From a virus, in IMG/VR virus record IMGVR_UViG_3300008459_000348, positions 1 to 25,186 of that record: DNA of 25,186 nt; one strand, 5' to 3'. A program made the translations under genes and the position numbers. This document shows, piece after piece, positions 9,901 through 17,605 of this stretch. The notes below the pieces were generated by a model, which had not been told where the DNA came from, did no database searches, and was given only the letters and a program-made list of their open reading frames with translations. Each line of letters starts with the position of its first letter. Position 1 is the first letter of the stretch.

Positions 9901-10202
9901 AATGTTTGTTTTGCCCTAGTGACCACAAAAGACATTCTATTTTCACAACAATAGCTACCAAAATTAAATTCTTTATAACTATTATCTGTCCTACTATACA
10001 CATCTTTTAAAAACATTGATATTGAACCATCACTGTTAAAAAATAGTGTTTCTTGGGTTGGTACATAACCATCATACGTACCATATGTTTCATAATAAAT
10101 CTCTTTATTAGTATCAACTTGTCCACCCATCTGTTTAAACAAGTAATCACCATAAGCTCTACATGTTGTTTGAAAATCTTCTAAATCGAAAAAATAACTC
10201 AT
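6912..10202 (-). CDS. Large modular baseplate/adhesion protein with coiled coils and PA14-like domain (1096 aa)
   Basis: Modular layout by eye: the N-terminal tag MSYFFDLEDFQTTC, shared in part with the 195-residue protein; a mixed region rich in aromatic residues to about 185; coiled-coil-like helix near 187-224 (Lys/Glu-rich, ELAEV, ITELLEKKKEEF); a second near 316-350 (LKHDIDKLL, EEEQQKLRFEISQ); a beta-rich middle; then residues about 769-858, where YYLGLASDNRLRFKINGELI resembles a PA14 or related carbohydrate-binding jelly roll. Two SCP[SA]GY cysteine motifs (near 651 and 891) bracket this domain. The C-terminus (about 1010-1050) has a distinctive LVPATTIWGSVKVYGNTIFD segment. It follows the gp7/I-like 925-residue gene, suggesting a baseplate-anchored adhesion protein. 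Receptor or glycan binding is inferred; no enzyme motif is seen. Confidence 0.75.
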   Translation of the reverse strand: MSYFFDLEDFQTTCRAYGDYLFKQMGGQVDTNKEIYYETYGTYDGYVPTQETLFFNSDGSISMFLKDVYSRTDNSYKEFNFGSYCCENRMSFVVTRAKQTFGLFSDIDLNTVKFVWDNDKQTCRWKPISDKECNEVVNTYKIALNPVGDDGALFNIEKNDNNCSLNIDFSYLFKFDCDAMAKTLAAPNVDPKTIQNKKNKEKELAEVISKCETITELLEKKKEEFNNAFYSITLSTSEGSGGFDGSSTTYCIDEENDGLVQLEAILGPLNFKKFIEGDENLIIDANTSYTLLNLNNQVSNKTNRPLFFECDIPYGTKSQLKHDIDKLLAESRACEEEQQKLRFEISQIKIETTPLEKCSKPIYALETLDISMTLDVIESDGSITTVTELTLFPEIGVGNLYDYLIEKQNESGIYFCGIPKSTETWTSGCTSLIAQELTYPNGLTNTEPNLNVSTCNTIKNSLLTDLLYESPFGLTDVEKKAFYATLDKKVFASNWLNFNKTIEDETIINKIKNKKIKVSVKVNNSCNFVCVYIDNIKLNKECVNGESKTVLLSKSPSFEIEKVIDNKKSWVYNTTRVNRNFEIENLDNLTIFRKTGYDVNDERLIINTKEIDLKINAAAAIENDVWCYINDNKDLLNIYTDFCQEEIVFSCPSGYIASPSNDSCYSASTINASFSGTMFTAYTGNKVTSYNKFGTRFYENIDNFTYPLTLPSSTVTDSSGVTVSVQSLVNSGNSFWSNNALNYSHGRLNDAGVWGTYLANPSGGGTNYPTFEWVGFTVCIDIPEPKVYYLGLASDNRLRFKINGELIVNFNQVNTDNFYYLHVFPINIPSGPTIIEVEGYNDGSQAAFVAEIYDPTNLETLTASTSTGTTGLIFSTKQMIGQEFLLSTTNGYSCPAGYSLNNCSGGTPVCTSIGRSVILATSGTTTSCGDGCVAYSSLTSTNLSTVEDAYVFREVVSTELIDVKNRKIVESYGTARGLYDRYLNSVDYNGIQSSEYDYDKMDSLTQKIGSNWVDVIEQLVPATTIWGSVKVYGNTIFDQQKFKYKKGTTFTCINNKCNLGYVDFINNCMGSIIDKFYSDECPSEATLSSTYYYGDE

Positions 10203-10239
10203 TTTTTTCTATATTTGTTTATTAATTTTATTCATATAA

Positions 10240-13017
10240 TCATTTTGTGTATGTTTCTATTTCTTCACAACAACCAATACTACCTCTATCATTTGGTCTA
10301 AATGAACCTATTCTTCTAGCTTCAAATAACTTAACAAAATAAGACCCAAAACCATTAGATTGATAATCGGCTAAACCAGCACTAGTTATTCTACAACCAA
10401 AACCAATTTCACCACTAAAAGGGTCAGTAATATTAGCAACTTTAGTTGTATAACCTTTACTAGTAGGACAGTTGGAACCATCTACTGTTGTCACAACAAA
10501 ATTACCATAACCATGTTGTCTTCTAAATTTTAAAAAATAATTATTAGAACCAGCTGGTATTTCAATTGGTTCAACTAACGAAACTTCACTATTTTCTGAC
10601 CTATCTGACCTATCAATTAATGACCAATCACACGCAACATTACAACCACAAGTTAAAGAACTTAAATTATTTGTTTTACAACATACATAACCAGAAGTAC
10701 CCATATCTGTTGAATTACCGTCAATATTAATACCAGTATCGTAAAGACCATCATATAAAGCTGGTTGTCCACCAATAGTTTTACAACATTCTTTACTAAA
10801 ATACACACTACTTTTTGTACCAACTTTAACATCCTTTGAATCAAAGATATTAAACTCACCAACAAAAAATGGTTTATCATATGGTATTTGTTCTCCAATG
10901 TATGGTGAATAATATGTTGTAGGATTAATTGTTTTAACTAAATTATTACATATTGGTTTAGGTACTTTATTTTCACCCAAACAAATACTTAAAATTTCAT
11001 CATCACCTTCTGTTGGACATCCACAATCTGTTTTAGGTATAGTAGGCATAGGGTCAGCTATAATTTCAGCTTTATAAACAACACATTGACTAATATCTTG
11101 ATTATCTAAATTTAAAACATCAACATAAACATCACCATTATAACTAGTTATATCCCCTTGAGAATAATTTAAAAATAAGTTATCTTTAGTTGTTTGAAAA
11201 TTACCTATTTCTACAGTAGTAGCTGAAAAATTAGGTATGATTCTTCTAAATTGATTAATATAAGCACTACCACCATCATAAGGTCCCACATGTGGGTTAT
11301 TACCATATAATAAATCTATTGTTGCACCACTACCACCAGTTTCTCTAAACCATAATCCATTACCTTGAAAATACAAATTTTCAGAATCAGCTAAAGGTTT
11401 AGGATACCCATCAAAATCAACTGGATATAAAGACATATCATCATCTAAACCATTTGTTTCTAAAATACGTCTAAAAATTTCCATATCTATTGGTGCTTTT
11501 GCTCTATAAACATATTCATTAAAAGTTATTAATCCTTTAGGGATACTCATAAAATTTAATAAAAACTCAATCGATTTTCTAGCACCTTTAGATTTCCATA
11601 ACCATGGTGTATTTAAAATAATTCTTCTCCAAAGTTCTAAATCTTTTTCAACTGGTGTTAAACCAACAGAAACCCCAGAAAATGTTGAATCGGAATTTTC
11701 TGTATAGTTATTTAATAGATTACCACTTTTAATAATATTAACTAAATCCCAACCTAATATTCTGGCTAAATCTTTTAAATATTTATCTGGTACATTGTCT
11801 TGTTTATCATAAGAAACTGAATGAGCTAATGAAACACCTTCTATAAATTGGTTAATATCGTCAAATGACCTACCATATATGTTAAGCGTTTTATTAACTT
11901 TTTGTCCAGTTGTTGTATCTTGATGACGTTCATCTAAAAACACTGGAACAGTATCAAATGATGAAATTGATTCAGACACCAAAAATCTAGTCATTAAATT
12001 TGTTTCGTTTGAATCGTAATTGGTACAAATATTTAATAACTGAGTTGCATAACTTTCATAAGCATATGCATCAAAATCTATATTATACCCATCAGAAACT
12101 GGCCATGTAATCGTTTCATCTACATATGATATTTCACCAGACCCATCTCTAACTGGGTAAGTAAAAGATGTTGTATATAATGGAATTACGTTTCTATTAA
12201 GAAGATATTTACTTAAACCATTTAATGAATTAAAAAATGTATTAATTATACTTTTATTTGGTCTAATATGATAATTTACTTTACCACTAGCACTAGTACC
12301 AGTAAATGGTTGACCTTTGACTTTAAGATATATGTAATCGTTGAACTCTGACGTTGAACCAGTAAACTCAATTAATTGATATTCTGTATTGTTATTAAAC
12401 AACACATAAGATAAATAATTTACCGTTATATTTCTTAAATCATTACTTTCATTAAAAGTATCAGCAATAGTACCATTTGCTAAAAAATTAATTTTAAATT
12501 TATTTTCTAAAAATGTTACATTTATTTTTAAAGTACTGACATCATTAATTGAATCATACGAATAATCTTCATATGTATCACCAACCAAGTTTTGGTTATT
12601 ATAAAATATAAATTGAGTAGCATGTAATGAAGCTGGCCATGTTGTTATAATGTTTTCTAATGTTATCCTAACATATTCAGTCATTGAACCAAATAATGCA
12701 AAGTTTTTTAAGATTCTATTATCTAAATTTAAAACAGTATCAGTATTTTTAGTTAATAAAGATTGAGCTTCTGATTCTGTTAAATCTAAATCATCTAATG
12801 TGATAAAATTAGAATATTTACCAGTTATATAATTTCTATCTAATTTAGGGTCAAGGTTAGTGGTAATATTAAAATTACCCATGGTAAATAAAGACGTACC
12901 ACCTCTGGTGGCGAATTGTAAACCAACTAAATCTGGATTAAAATCTCTATATTGAACATTACCATAATCATATGTAATTTTCTTAGAATAACCAGCTATT
13001 TTTACCTTTTTTGCCAT
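10240..13017 (-). CDS. Probable baseplate wedge protein with tail-protein-I/gp7-like segment and Cys-rich C-terminus (925 aa)
   Basis: Residues about 405-500 contain YLKDLARILGWDL followed by LELWRRIILNTPWLWKSKGA and FLLNFMSIP. The pattern (Leu-rich helix with Gly-Trp-Asp, then an Arg-Arg-Ile helix, then Lys-(S)-Lys-Gly and another helix) recalls P2 tail protein I and the gp7 core, the partners of gp6/J in the wedge. Other regions are beta-rich and aromatic. Cysteines are strongly skewed: I count 17, of which 16 lie after residue about 643, in pairs such as DCGC, ECCK, VCCK, CGCNVAC and GCCEE, suggesting disulfides or metal sites in a separate C-terminal domain. Residues 546-552 read ENLYFQG, a chance natural match to the TEV protease site. 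The stop is TGA. Wedge role is inferred from motif and gene order; homology would need profile comparison. Confidence 0.72.
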   Translation of the reverse strand: MAKKVKIAGYSKKITYDYGNVQYRDFNPDLVGLQFATRGGTSLFTMGNFNITTNLDPKLDRNYITGKYSNFITLDDLDLTESEAQSLLTKNTDTVLNLDNRILKNFALFGSMTEYVRITLENIITTWPASLHATQFIFYNNQNLVGDTYEDYSYDSINDVSTLKINVTFLENKFKINFLANGTIADTFNESNDLRNITVNYLSYVLFNNNTEYQLIEFTGSTSEFNDYIYLKVKGQPFTGTSASGKVNYHIRPNKSIINTFFNSLNGLSKYLLNRNVIPLYTTSFTYPVRDGSGEISYVDETITWPVSDGYNIDFDAYAYESYATQLLNICTNYDSNETNLMTRFLVSESISSFDTVPVFLDERHQDTTTGQKVNKTLNIYGRSFDDINQFIEGVSLAHSVSYDKQDNVPDKYLKDLARILGWDLVNIIKSGNLLNNYTENSDSTFSGVSVGLTPVEKDLELWRRIILNTPWLWKSKGARKSIEFLLNFMSIPKGLITFNEYVYRAKAPIDMEIFRRILETNGLDDDMSLYPVDFDGYPKPLADSENLYFQGNGLWFRETGGSGATIDLLYGNNPHVGPYDGGSAYINQFRRIIPNFSATTVEIGNFQTTKDNLFLNYSQGDITSYNGDVYVDVLNLDNQDISQCVVYKAEIIADPMPTIPKTDCGCPTEGDDEILSICLGENKVPKPICNNLVKTINPTTYYSPYIGEQIPYDKPFFVGEFNIFDSKDVKVGTKSSVYFSKECCKTIGGQPALYDGLYDTGINIDGNSTDMGTSGYVCCKTNNLSSLTCGCNVACDWSLIDRSDRSENSEVSLVEPIEIPAGSNNYFLKFRRQHGYGNFVVTTVDGSNCPTSKGYTTKVANITDPFSGEIGFGCRITSAGLADYQSNGFGSYFVKLFEARRIGSFRPNDRGSIGCCEEIETYTK

Positions 13018-13025
13018 TTTAAATA

Positions 13026-13949
13026 TTATATTTGTGTTATATTATCAAAAGATTTTGAAAAATCAATTGCTGTTCTTTCTTCTCTAACTTCAAACAACGG
13101 AGAACCAGTAAATTGGTCTTTAATCTCATAAAGATTGTATTGTTTGTAAATATCATTATTAAAGTTGTAGATAGTGTAAATACCATCTTCAAGACTTTTA
13201 GTTTGGTTACCATAAAGTGCGTATGCTAATGTATCAAAATCATGGTCAACCATTTCAACTTCAATCATTATTGGATTAAAAAAGGTATTAGTTATAATAA
13301 CTTCTTGATTTGGTTGTCCAATAAATGGTAAAGCATTTGGTTTAACGTTAGGTGCGGAAGCTGGTGATACAGTACAAAATGTTAAAGTAGAATTATCATT
13401 AAAACGATATCTAATAGCTTTTTGATTTGTATTAGTTAAATTTTGATTGACTGGTTCTGCTCTGTTATTTGACGTAATAATTCTGAAAAAATTACTAATT
13501 TTTGAATCACTCGCTGATGAAGTTGTATTTAAATATTCAATTCTATAACCCACCAAACCATTATTTTCAAATCTATTACTAATAGTACTTGGTAAACCAG
13601 AAATATCGAAAATAAGTCCTCTACTATCTGGTAATGCTGATAATACACCAACATCAGTAATCCTAGTTCTAATCTCAATTGGTTTTATTATGATAGTATA
13701 ATATCCTTTAGATGAAAAATTTTCAACTGGTAATTTTAATGTATACATACCACCAAAAACCTCAAAACCAGTTACATTAGACTGTGTTTTATTTGGGTTA
13801 TCTATTTTAATCAAAACAGTCGCTGGGTCTAATTTGATTAATTGTGAATTACCTAATCTATCTCTAGAAGGTGTATAATGATAAAAAATCTCAACATCTT
13901 CTGGTGATACATCAGCTGGTCTTACTATTCCATATGTTCCCGTTGCCAT
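13026..13949 (-). CDS. Probable baseplate structural protein (307 aa), unrecognised
   Basis: No family recognised. The protein is beta-rich, with no coiled coil, membrane segment or signal peptide and only one cysteine. It opens MATGTYGIVRPADVSPEDVE and includes strand-like pairs such as GYYTIIIKPIEIRTR and EVIITNTFFNPIMIEVEMVD. It sits 3 bases after a 46-residue gene and 8 bases before the 925-residue wedge-like gene, so it is probably made in step with them. Position between the gp6/J and gp7/I-like genes suggests an inner or intermediate baseplate component. The only basis for this is location and composition. Confidence 0.75.
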   Translation of the reverse strand: MATGTYGIVRPADVSPEDVEIFYHYTPSRDRLGNSQLIKLDPATVLIKIDNPNKTQSNVTGFEVFGGMYTLKLPVENFSSKGYYTIIIKPIEIRTRITDVGVLSALPDSRGLIFDISGLPSTISNRFENNGLVGYRIEYLNTTSSASDSKISNFFRIITSNNRAEPVNQNLTNTNQKAIRYRFNDNSTLTFCTVSPASAPNVKPNALPFIGQPNQEVIITNTFFNPIMIEVEMVDHDFDTLAYALYGNQTKSLEDGIYTIYNFNNDIYKQYNLYEIKDQFTGSPLFEVREERTAIDFSKSFDNITQI

Positions 13950-13952
13950 ATA

Positions 13953-14093
13953 TTATTTTTTTAATTCTTTATTTATAAAATTGACCATGATGTCTATTTC
14001 ATGGTCAGATAATTTATTTATTTCTTCTAAAGATAATAGCAAATGGTGTGAAAGTAACCACTTGTTATTATATTCTTTTTCTTTTTCTGTCAT
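13953..14093 (-). CDS. Small 46-aa gene, unknown function
   Basis: A complete minus-strand frame from ATG (14093) to TAA (13953) encodes 46 residues: MTEKEKEYNNKWLLSHHLLL at the start, NFINKELKK at the end. It is charged and probably all helical (SLEEINKLSDHEIDIMV). The start overlaps the stop of the 291-residue gene in a TAATG junction, the stop lies 3 bases before the next ATG, and without it there would be an otherwise unexplained 143-base gap in a nearly gapless block. These points support a real gene. It may be a small chaperone or connector, but nothing in the sequence proves a role. A perfect 9-base inverted repeat lies in its 3' half. Confidence 0.65.
   Translation of the reverse strand: MTEKEKEYNNKWLLSHHLLLSLEEINKLSDHEIDIMVNFINKELKK
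13982..14007 (-). repeat. Perfect 9-bp inverted repeat (hairpin) inside the 46-aa gene
   Basis: TGACCATGA (13982-13990) and TCATGGTCA (13999-14007) are perfect inverted copies separated by 8 bases. In the minus-strand transcript this would form a 9-bp stem with an 8-nt loop, about 33 bases before the start of the 307-residue gene. There is no T-run beside it, so it is not an intrinsic terminator. It could tune translation or mRNA stability, or be accidental within coding sequence. Confidence 0.4.
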
Positions 14094-14968
14094 TATGTTT
14101 TAGTCACTTTAAAAAAACCATTACCATATCTTTCTAAACCTTTAATATTCCTTATTTCTGATAATTTTAAATGTTTATCAAATACGTTATTTATTCCTCT
14201 TTCTATAAATACATCATTTTGAACTTCTGGTGGAAAAATTTTACCAAATAAATATTCTTCTTTTATTATTGGACTTAAACCAATATTGGTTTCATTAAAA
14301 CCTTCGCCAATATATCTAACTTTTGTTTTGACTAGGTTTGTTCTAACACCATCAATTATTACAGCGGTTTTACCAGTATAATCTTCAAAATAAAGTCCAG
14401 TTGTTTGATTAATTGTACCGATTGTTGAATCGTCACTTGCATCAAATACATATCTTTTAGGGTTACCATCACTAATTAATCTATCAACACCTAAAATAGT
14501 ATCGTTTTCATAATTTTCATAAAAACCCTTATTCATATCAAAACCAACTTTAAAAGGTATTGCTATATCATAAGTTCTTACATCTTCAATTCTAGATTCA
14601 GTCAGTCCAGTAATTACGCTTTTTGTGTAATTATAGTAGTTTGTTTTATCATATTGTGGATATCTTAACACTTTCCACAATTTCATAGGTGAGGTAACAG
14701 TGTTAAAAAATGGTGTTTGAGCACCTTCCATAAATGGAAAAGAAAAACTTAAACCGTTTAATTTATCAGTTAATACAGTATAATTTGGAATATTAGTACC
14801 GTATGGTACTAATTCATTATCAAAATCAGTCATCAACCCAATATCATCAATAGTTTGTGTTAATAAAATATTAATATAAAAGGTTGTAGCTGTAAGCGTA
14901 CCCCAGTTTTTTTTAGTACTTCTATCAGTACTCCTTTCTAATATTATTTTTCTTTTAATTACTTCCAT
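14093..14968 (-). CDS. Probable baseplate structural protein (291 aa), unrecognised
   Basis: I do not recognise a family. The sequence starts MEVIKRKIILERSTDRSTKK and continues with hydrophobic beta strands, then a Tyr/Asn/Asp-rich body and a C-terminal LERYGNGFFKVTKT. It contains no Cys, signal peptide or membrane span. Both ends form TAATG junctions: the start overlaps the stop of the 281-residue gene, and the stop overlaps the start of the 46-residue gene. That argues for tight translational coupling and matched amounts. With the 281-residue product of similar size next door, a pair of interacting baseplate proteins is plausible; this is inference from position only. Confidence 0.75.
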   Translation of the reverse strand: MEVIKRKIILERSTDRSTKKNWGTLTATTFYINILLTQTIDDIGLMTDFDNELVPYGTNIPNYTVLTDKLNGLSFSFPFMEGAQTPFFNTVTSPMKLWKVLRYPQYDKTNYYNYTKSVITGLTESRIEDVRTYDIAIPFKVGFDMNKGFYENYENDTILGVDRLISDGNPKRYVFDASDDSTIGTINQTTGLYFEDYTGKTAVIIDGVRTNLVKTKVRYIGEGFNETNIGLSPIIKEEYLFGKIFPPEVQNDVFIERGINNVFDKHLKLSEIRNIKGLERYGNGFFKVTKT

Positions 14969-15813
14969 TATGTTGCATTAATTTCATATAATGTTACTTT
15001 ACATTGGTCATTGTTATAAACAACATTATTCGACCCAAATGTGTTACCTTGGTAAGTGTCATCAATAACATAAAAATAACCATTTGGTAATCTTTTTAAT
15101 TCATATCTAGTATAAAGTTCACGAACTAATTTATCTATAGGTTGTGCAACATTTTTTACCATCATATTAACTAATTTACCAGTTTTAGCATTTCTAAAAA
15201 TAGCTTTCATATATAAATACTTTGTCTCACCAATTGCTAATAAATTTTTATAATCATAAAGATAATAACCCTCAGCAAAACCCATTGGATTGAAAAATGG
15301 ACTATCGACAACAAACTTAATAGGAATTTGAGAAGCTGGTTTTGGCCATCCAGCTTTTGGTTGTCCAGCTGGTATCAAATCTATTGGCTTTAGTTCTGGG
15401 TATAATGTGATATACGAAACAAGATTTTGAGTTAAAGCATTATCACTATCATAAAAAGCTAAATATAAGTTTGTTTGGTTAAACGATTCTTTTCTAAATA
15501 TTATATCATCATCAACAAACCCTACATCACCATAAAATCCAACATAAGCATTATTTTTTAACAAATAAACATCATATGTTATTGTTTTTATTTGTCTACC
15601 TTGTTTATCTAATGGTAAATACCTAGCTTTTTCATAATCAATAATTGGATTAATTGCTCGTTCAGTTTCTACATCAACAAAAACTTTTTCAATCAATTCA
15701 GCATAATCAACATTTTGTGTTGTGGTATTTAAAGGAATATTAATACTAATATCAGTAGTACCACTAGCAAGTGTTGTTGGATTTATTTTAAATTTATTAA
15801 CAAACATCGTCAT
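14968..15813 (-). CDS. Probable baseplate structural protein (281 aa), unrecognised
   Basis: No family recognised. The reading frame has two in-frame ATGs, at 15813 and 15807. On the minus strand AAAAGAAG abuts the first and sits about 6 bases before the second, so the second (279 residues, starting MFVNKFKINP) is a good alternative start. The first 17 bases overlap the end of the 600-residue gene in another frame. The protein is beta-rich with one Cys near its C-terminus, and includes a Pro-rich loop (AGQPKAGWPKPASQIP) and a C-terminal RLPNGYFYVIDDTYQG stretch. The stop overlaps the next start (TAATG). Role as a tail/baseplate component is inferred from its place in the cluster. Confidence 0.75.
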   Translation of the reverse strand: MTMFVNKFKINPTTLASGTTDISINIPLNTTTQNVDYAELIEKVFVDVETERAINPIIDYEKARYLPLDKQGRQIKTITYDVYLLKNNAYVGFYGDVGFVDDDIIFRKESFNQTNLYLAFYDSDNALTQNLVSYITLYPELKPIDLIPAGQPKAGWPKPASQIPIKFVVDSPFFNPMGFAEGYYLYDYKNLLAIGETKYLYMKAIFRNAKTGKLVNMMVKNVAQPIDKLVRELYTRYELKRLPNGYFYVIDDTYQGNTFGSNNVVYNNDQCKVTLYEINAT

Positions 15814-17599
15814 CTTCTTTTACTTCGTATTTATCATTTATTCTATCACCAATTGGGTCTTCTGGAAATTTACTATAATATAACCCCCAAATACCAAATG
15901 GGTCTTGTCTTTTTAAATTAAAACAAATTATTTGATGTAAATAATGTGAATCATTTAAAAAGGGATAATCTAAAGCTTGTTCATCACTTTCATTAACACC
16001 TAAATCTAATAAATCTCTCCAAGCGTATGTTTCATCTGGTAATGTAATAGCATAACTTGGAATATTATCTGTAAATCTATCACCAAATTCAATATATGTT
16101 GAAAATTCTCTTATTTTCATTTTGTAATGTGGTTTATAAAAATAACCCTCAAGTCTTGGTCCTAGTGTTATTGTTTTTGTTGGTGATGTGGCTGGTGGTG
16201 TAATACCAACTTTTGTTGTATAAGTTAATGATGGATTACTTAACCTATTAACTGTATTAAAGCAGTGATTAACATCAGCTAATACAACTTCTAATAAAGT
16301 GGTTGTGTTATACTCAACTATATCACCATAAAATAAATCATCACTGATAGAAACATTTGATTCTAATGGAGTGTGTGATGTAAATGGTGTACTAGTACCA
16401 CCGTTATGTATTCTTTGTATACTTGGAATATCCCTCAAATATTGTAAGTTTGAACTATTACTATTTTTTAATTTAGGGTCATATGGCGTTTCTATACCAG
16501 ATTTAACTTGAGTAAATAAATTATTACTACTAGTTTTGATAAAAGTTAAATATATTTCACTTAAAGGTCTACCTAAATTATCCACCAAATTTTTAACGTC
16601 AATATCCTCATTAAACACAACTTGAATATATGGGTCATTAAAAAAATTTTCACTAAAAGCTATATTAAATGTTTCATAATCATCAGTCTCAATTATTGGT
16701 TGAGTTCTGGTTTTTATTTTTTTAAAAATTCTAAAATAATATTCAGACTCAACACCAGCTATCACTTTTTTAAATCTAGAATTAGAACCAATCGTTTTAG
16801 CTGCATTAAAAGGTGAATCAATAACAAAATAATATTCTTTATAATCAGAACTATCCAATCCAGTTCTAACAACAACGTATTCACCATCATAACCAACTGT
16901 ACCAGTTATATTAACAATATCCCCAATATTTAAATTATGTTTACATGAAACACCAATTGCTGTCATATTTCTGGTCGATACTATAGCTTGTTGAACTGAA
17001 GTTATTAGTAAACCACCTTTGACCATATTATGTGTTTTATTACTTGAAAATGGATAAGTAATTGTTATTTCCCAATTTTTAACTGGAGTTCCATTTTGTG
17101 TTTTACCACCGAAAGGGTTTATATCTGAAATAAATGAAAATCTTTCTCTTTTAGGTTCAACATCATAAAAATTACATAAAGCCGCTTTTGTTTTATCTGG
17201 TTCATACGCACCAAACCAACCATCTTTTTCTTTTAAAAAATTACTAATAGTTACTGGAAATGTGTAATCAGTATCATCTAAATTATTGTTATCCCTAGGA
17301 TAACTATTATCTAAAAAATCAAAAGTATTAAACCAAGACCATGTAAATTTATTACTTAAATTATTATCAGTTAAATTAAATAATGGATTAGACATAGTAC
17401 TATCTATTGTACCTATTATTCTATAAAAAGTACATCTATTACGTTCAACGTTAAATCTATCAGAAGCATTAACTATTTTATTAATATCATTTAAAGGTAA
17501 TAATTTTTGACTGTTTTCTACATTAATTTTTAAATAAGAATCAGTATTAACCTTTTCAGCTGATAAATTATCATTTAATATTTGTCTTGTTCTTTCCAT
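15797..17599 (-). CDS. Probable baseplate structural protein (600 aa), unrecognised
   Basis: A mostly soluble protein rich in Asn, Asp, Tyr and Phe, with no clear coiled coil or membrane segment; I recognise no family. Visible features are an Asp/Asn-rich acidic patch (YPRDNNNLDDTDY, near residues 98-110), a segment like a small beta barrel (HNLNIGDIVNITGTVGYDGE, near 220-240), GDIVEYNTTTLLEVVLADVN near residues 425-445, and EGYFYKPHYKMKIREFSTYI near 488-507. The C-terminus is acidic and ends EDDDVC. It lies 6 bases after the 1520-residue gene and overlaps the next gene by 17 bases, so it belongs to the same unit. A role in the baseplate plate or wedge periphery is inferred from context. Confidence 0.75.
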   Translation of the reverse strand: MERTRQILNDNLSAEKVNTDSYLKINVENSQKLLPLNDINKIVNASDRFNVERNRCTFYRIIGTIDSTMSNPLFNLTDNNLSNKFTWSWFNTFDFLDNSYPRDNNNLDDTDYTFPVTISNFLKEKDGWFGAYEPDKTKAALCNFYDVEPKRERFSFISDINPFGGKTQNGTPVKNWEITITYPFSSNKTHNMVKGGLLITSVQQAIVSTRNMTAIGVSCKHNLNIGDIVNITGTVGYDGEYVVVRTGLDSSDYKEYYFVIDSPFNAAKTIGSNSRFKKVIAGVESEYYFRIFKKIKTRTQPIIETDDYETFNIAFSENFFNDPYIQVVFNEDIDVKNLVDNLGRPLSEIYLTFIKTSSNNLFTQVKSGIETPYDPKLKNSNSSNLQYLRDIPSIQRIHNGGTSTPFTSHTPLESNVSISDDLFYGDIVEYNTTTLLEVVLADVNHCFNTVNRLSNPSLTYTTKVGITPPATSPTKTITLGPRLEGYFYKPHYKMKIREFSTYIEFGDRFTDNIPSYAITLPDETYAWRDLLDLGVNESDEQALDYPFLNDSHYLHQIICFNLKRQDPFGIWGLYYSKFPEDPIGDRINDKYEVKEDDDVC

Positions 17600-17605
17600 A
17601 TATCA

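Noticed and set aside
10662-10898. Minus-strand frame of 78 codons with a hydrophobic, Val/Leu-rich product that looks like a membrane protein
   Set aside because: It is an alternative frame inside the 925-residue gene, whose own frame has a coherent cysteine pattern. No separate start context.
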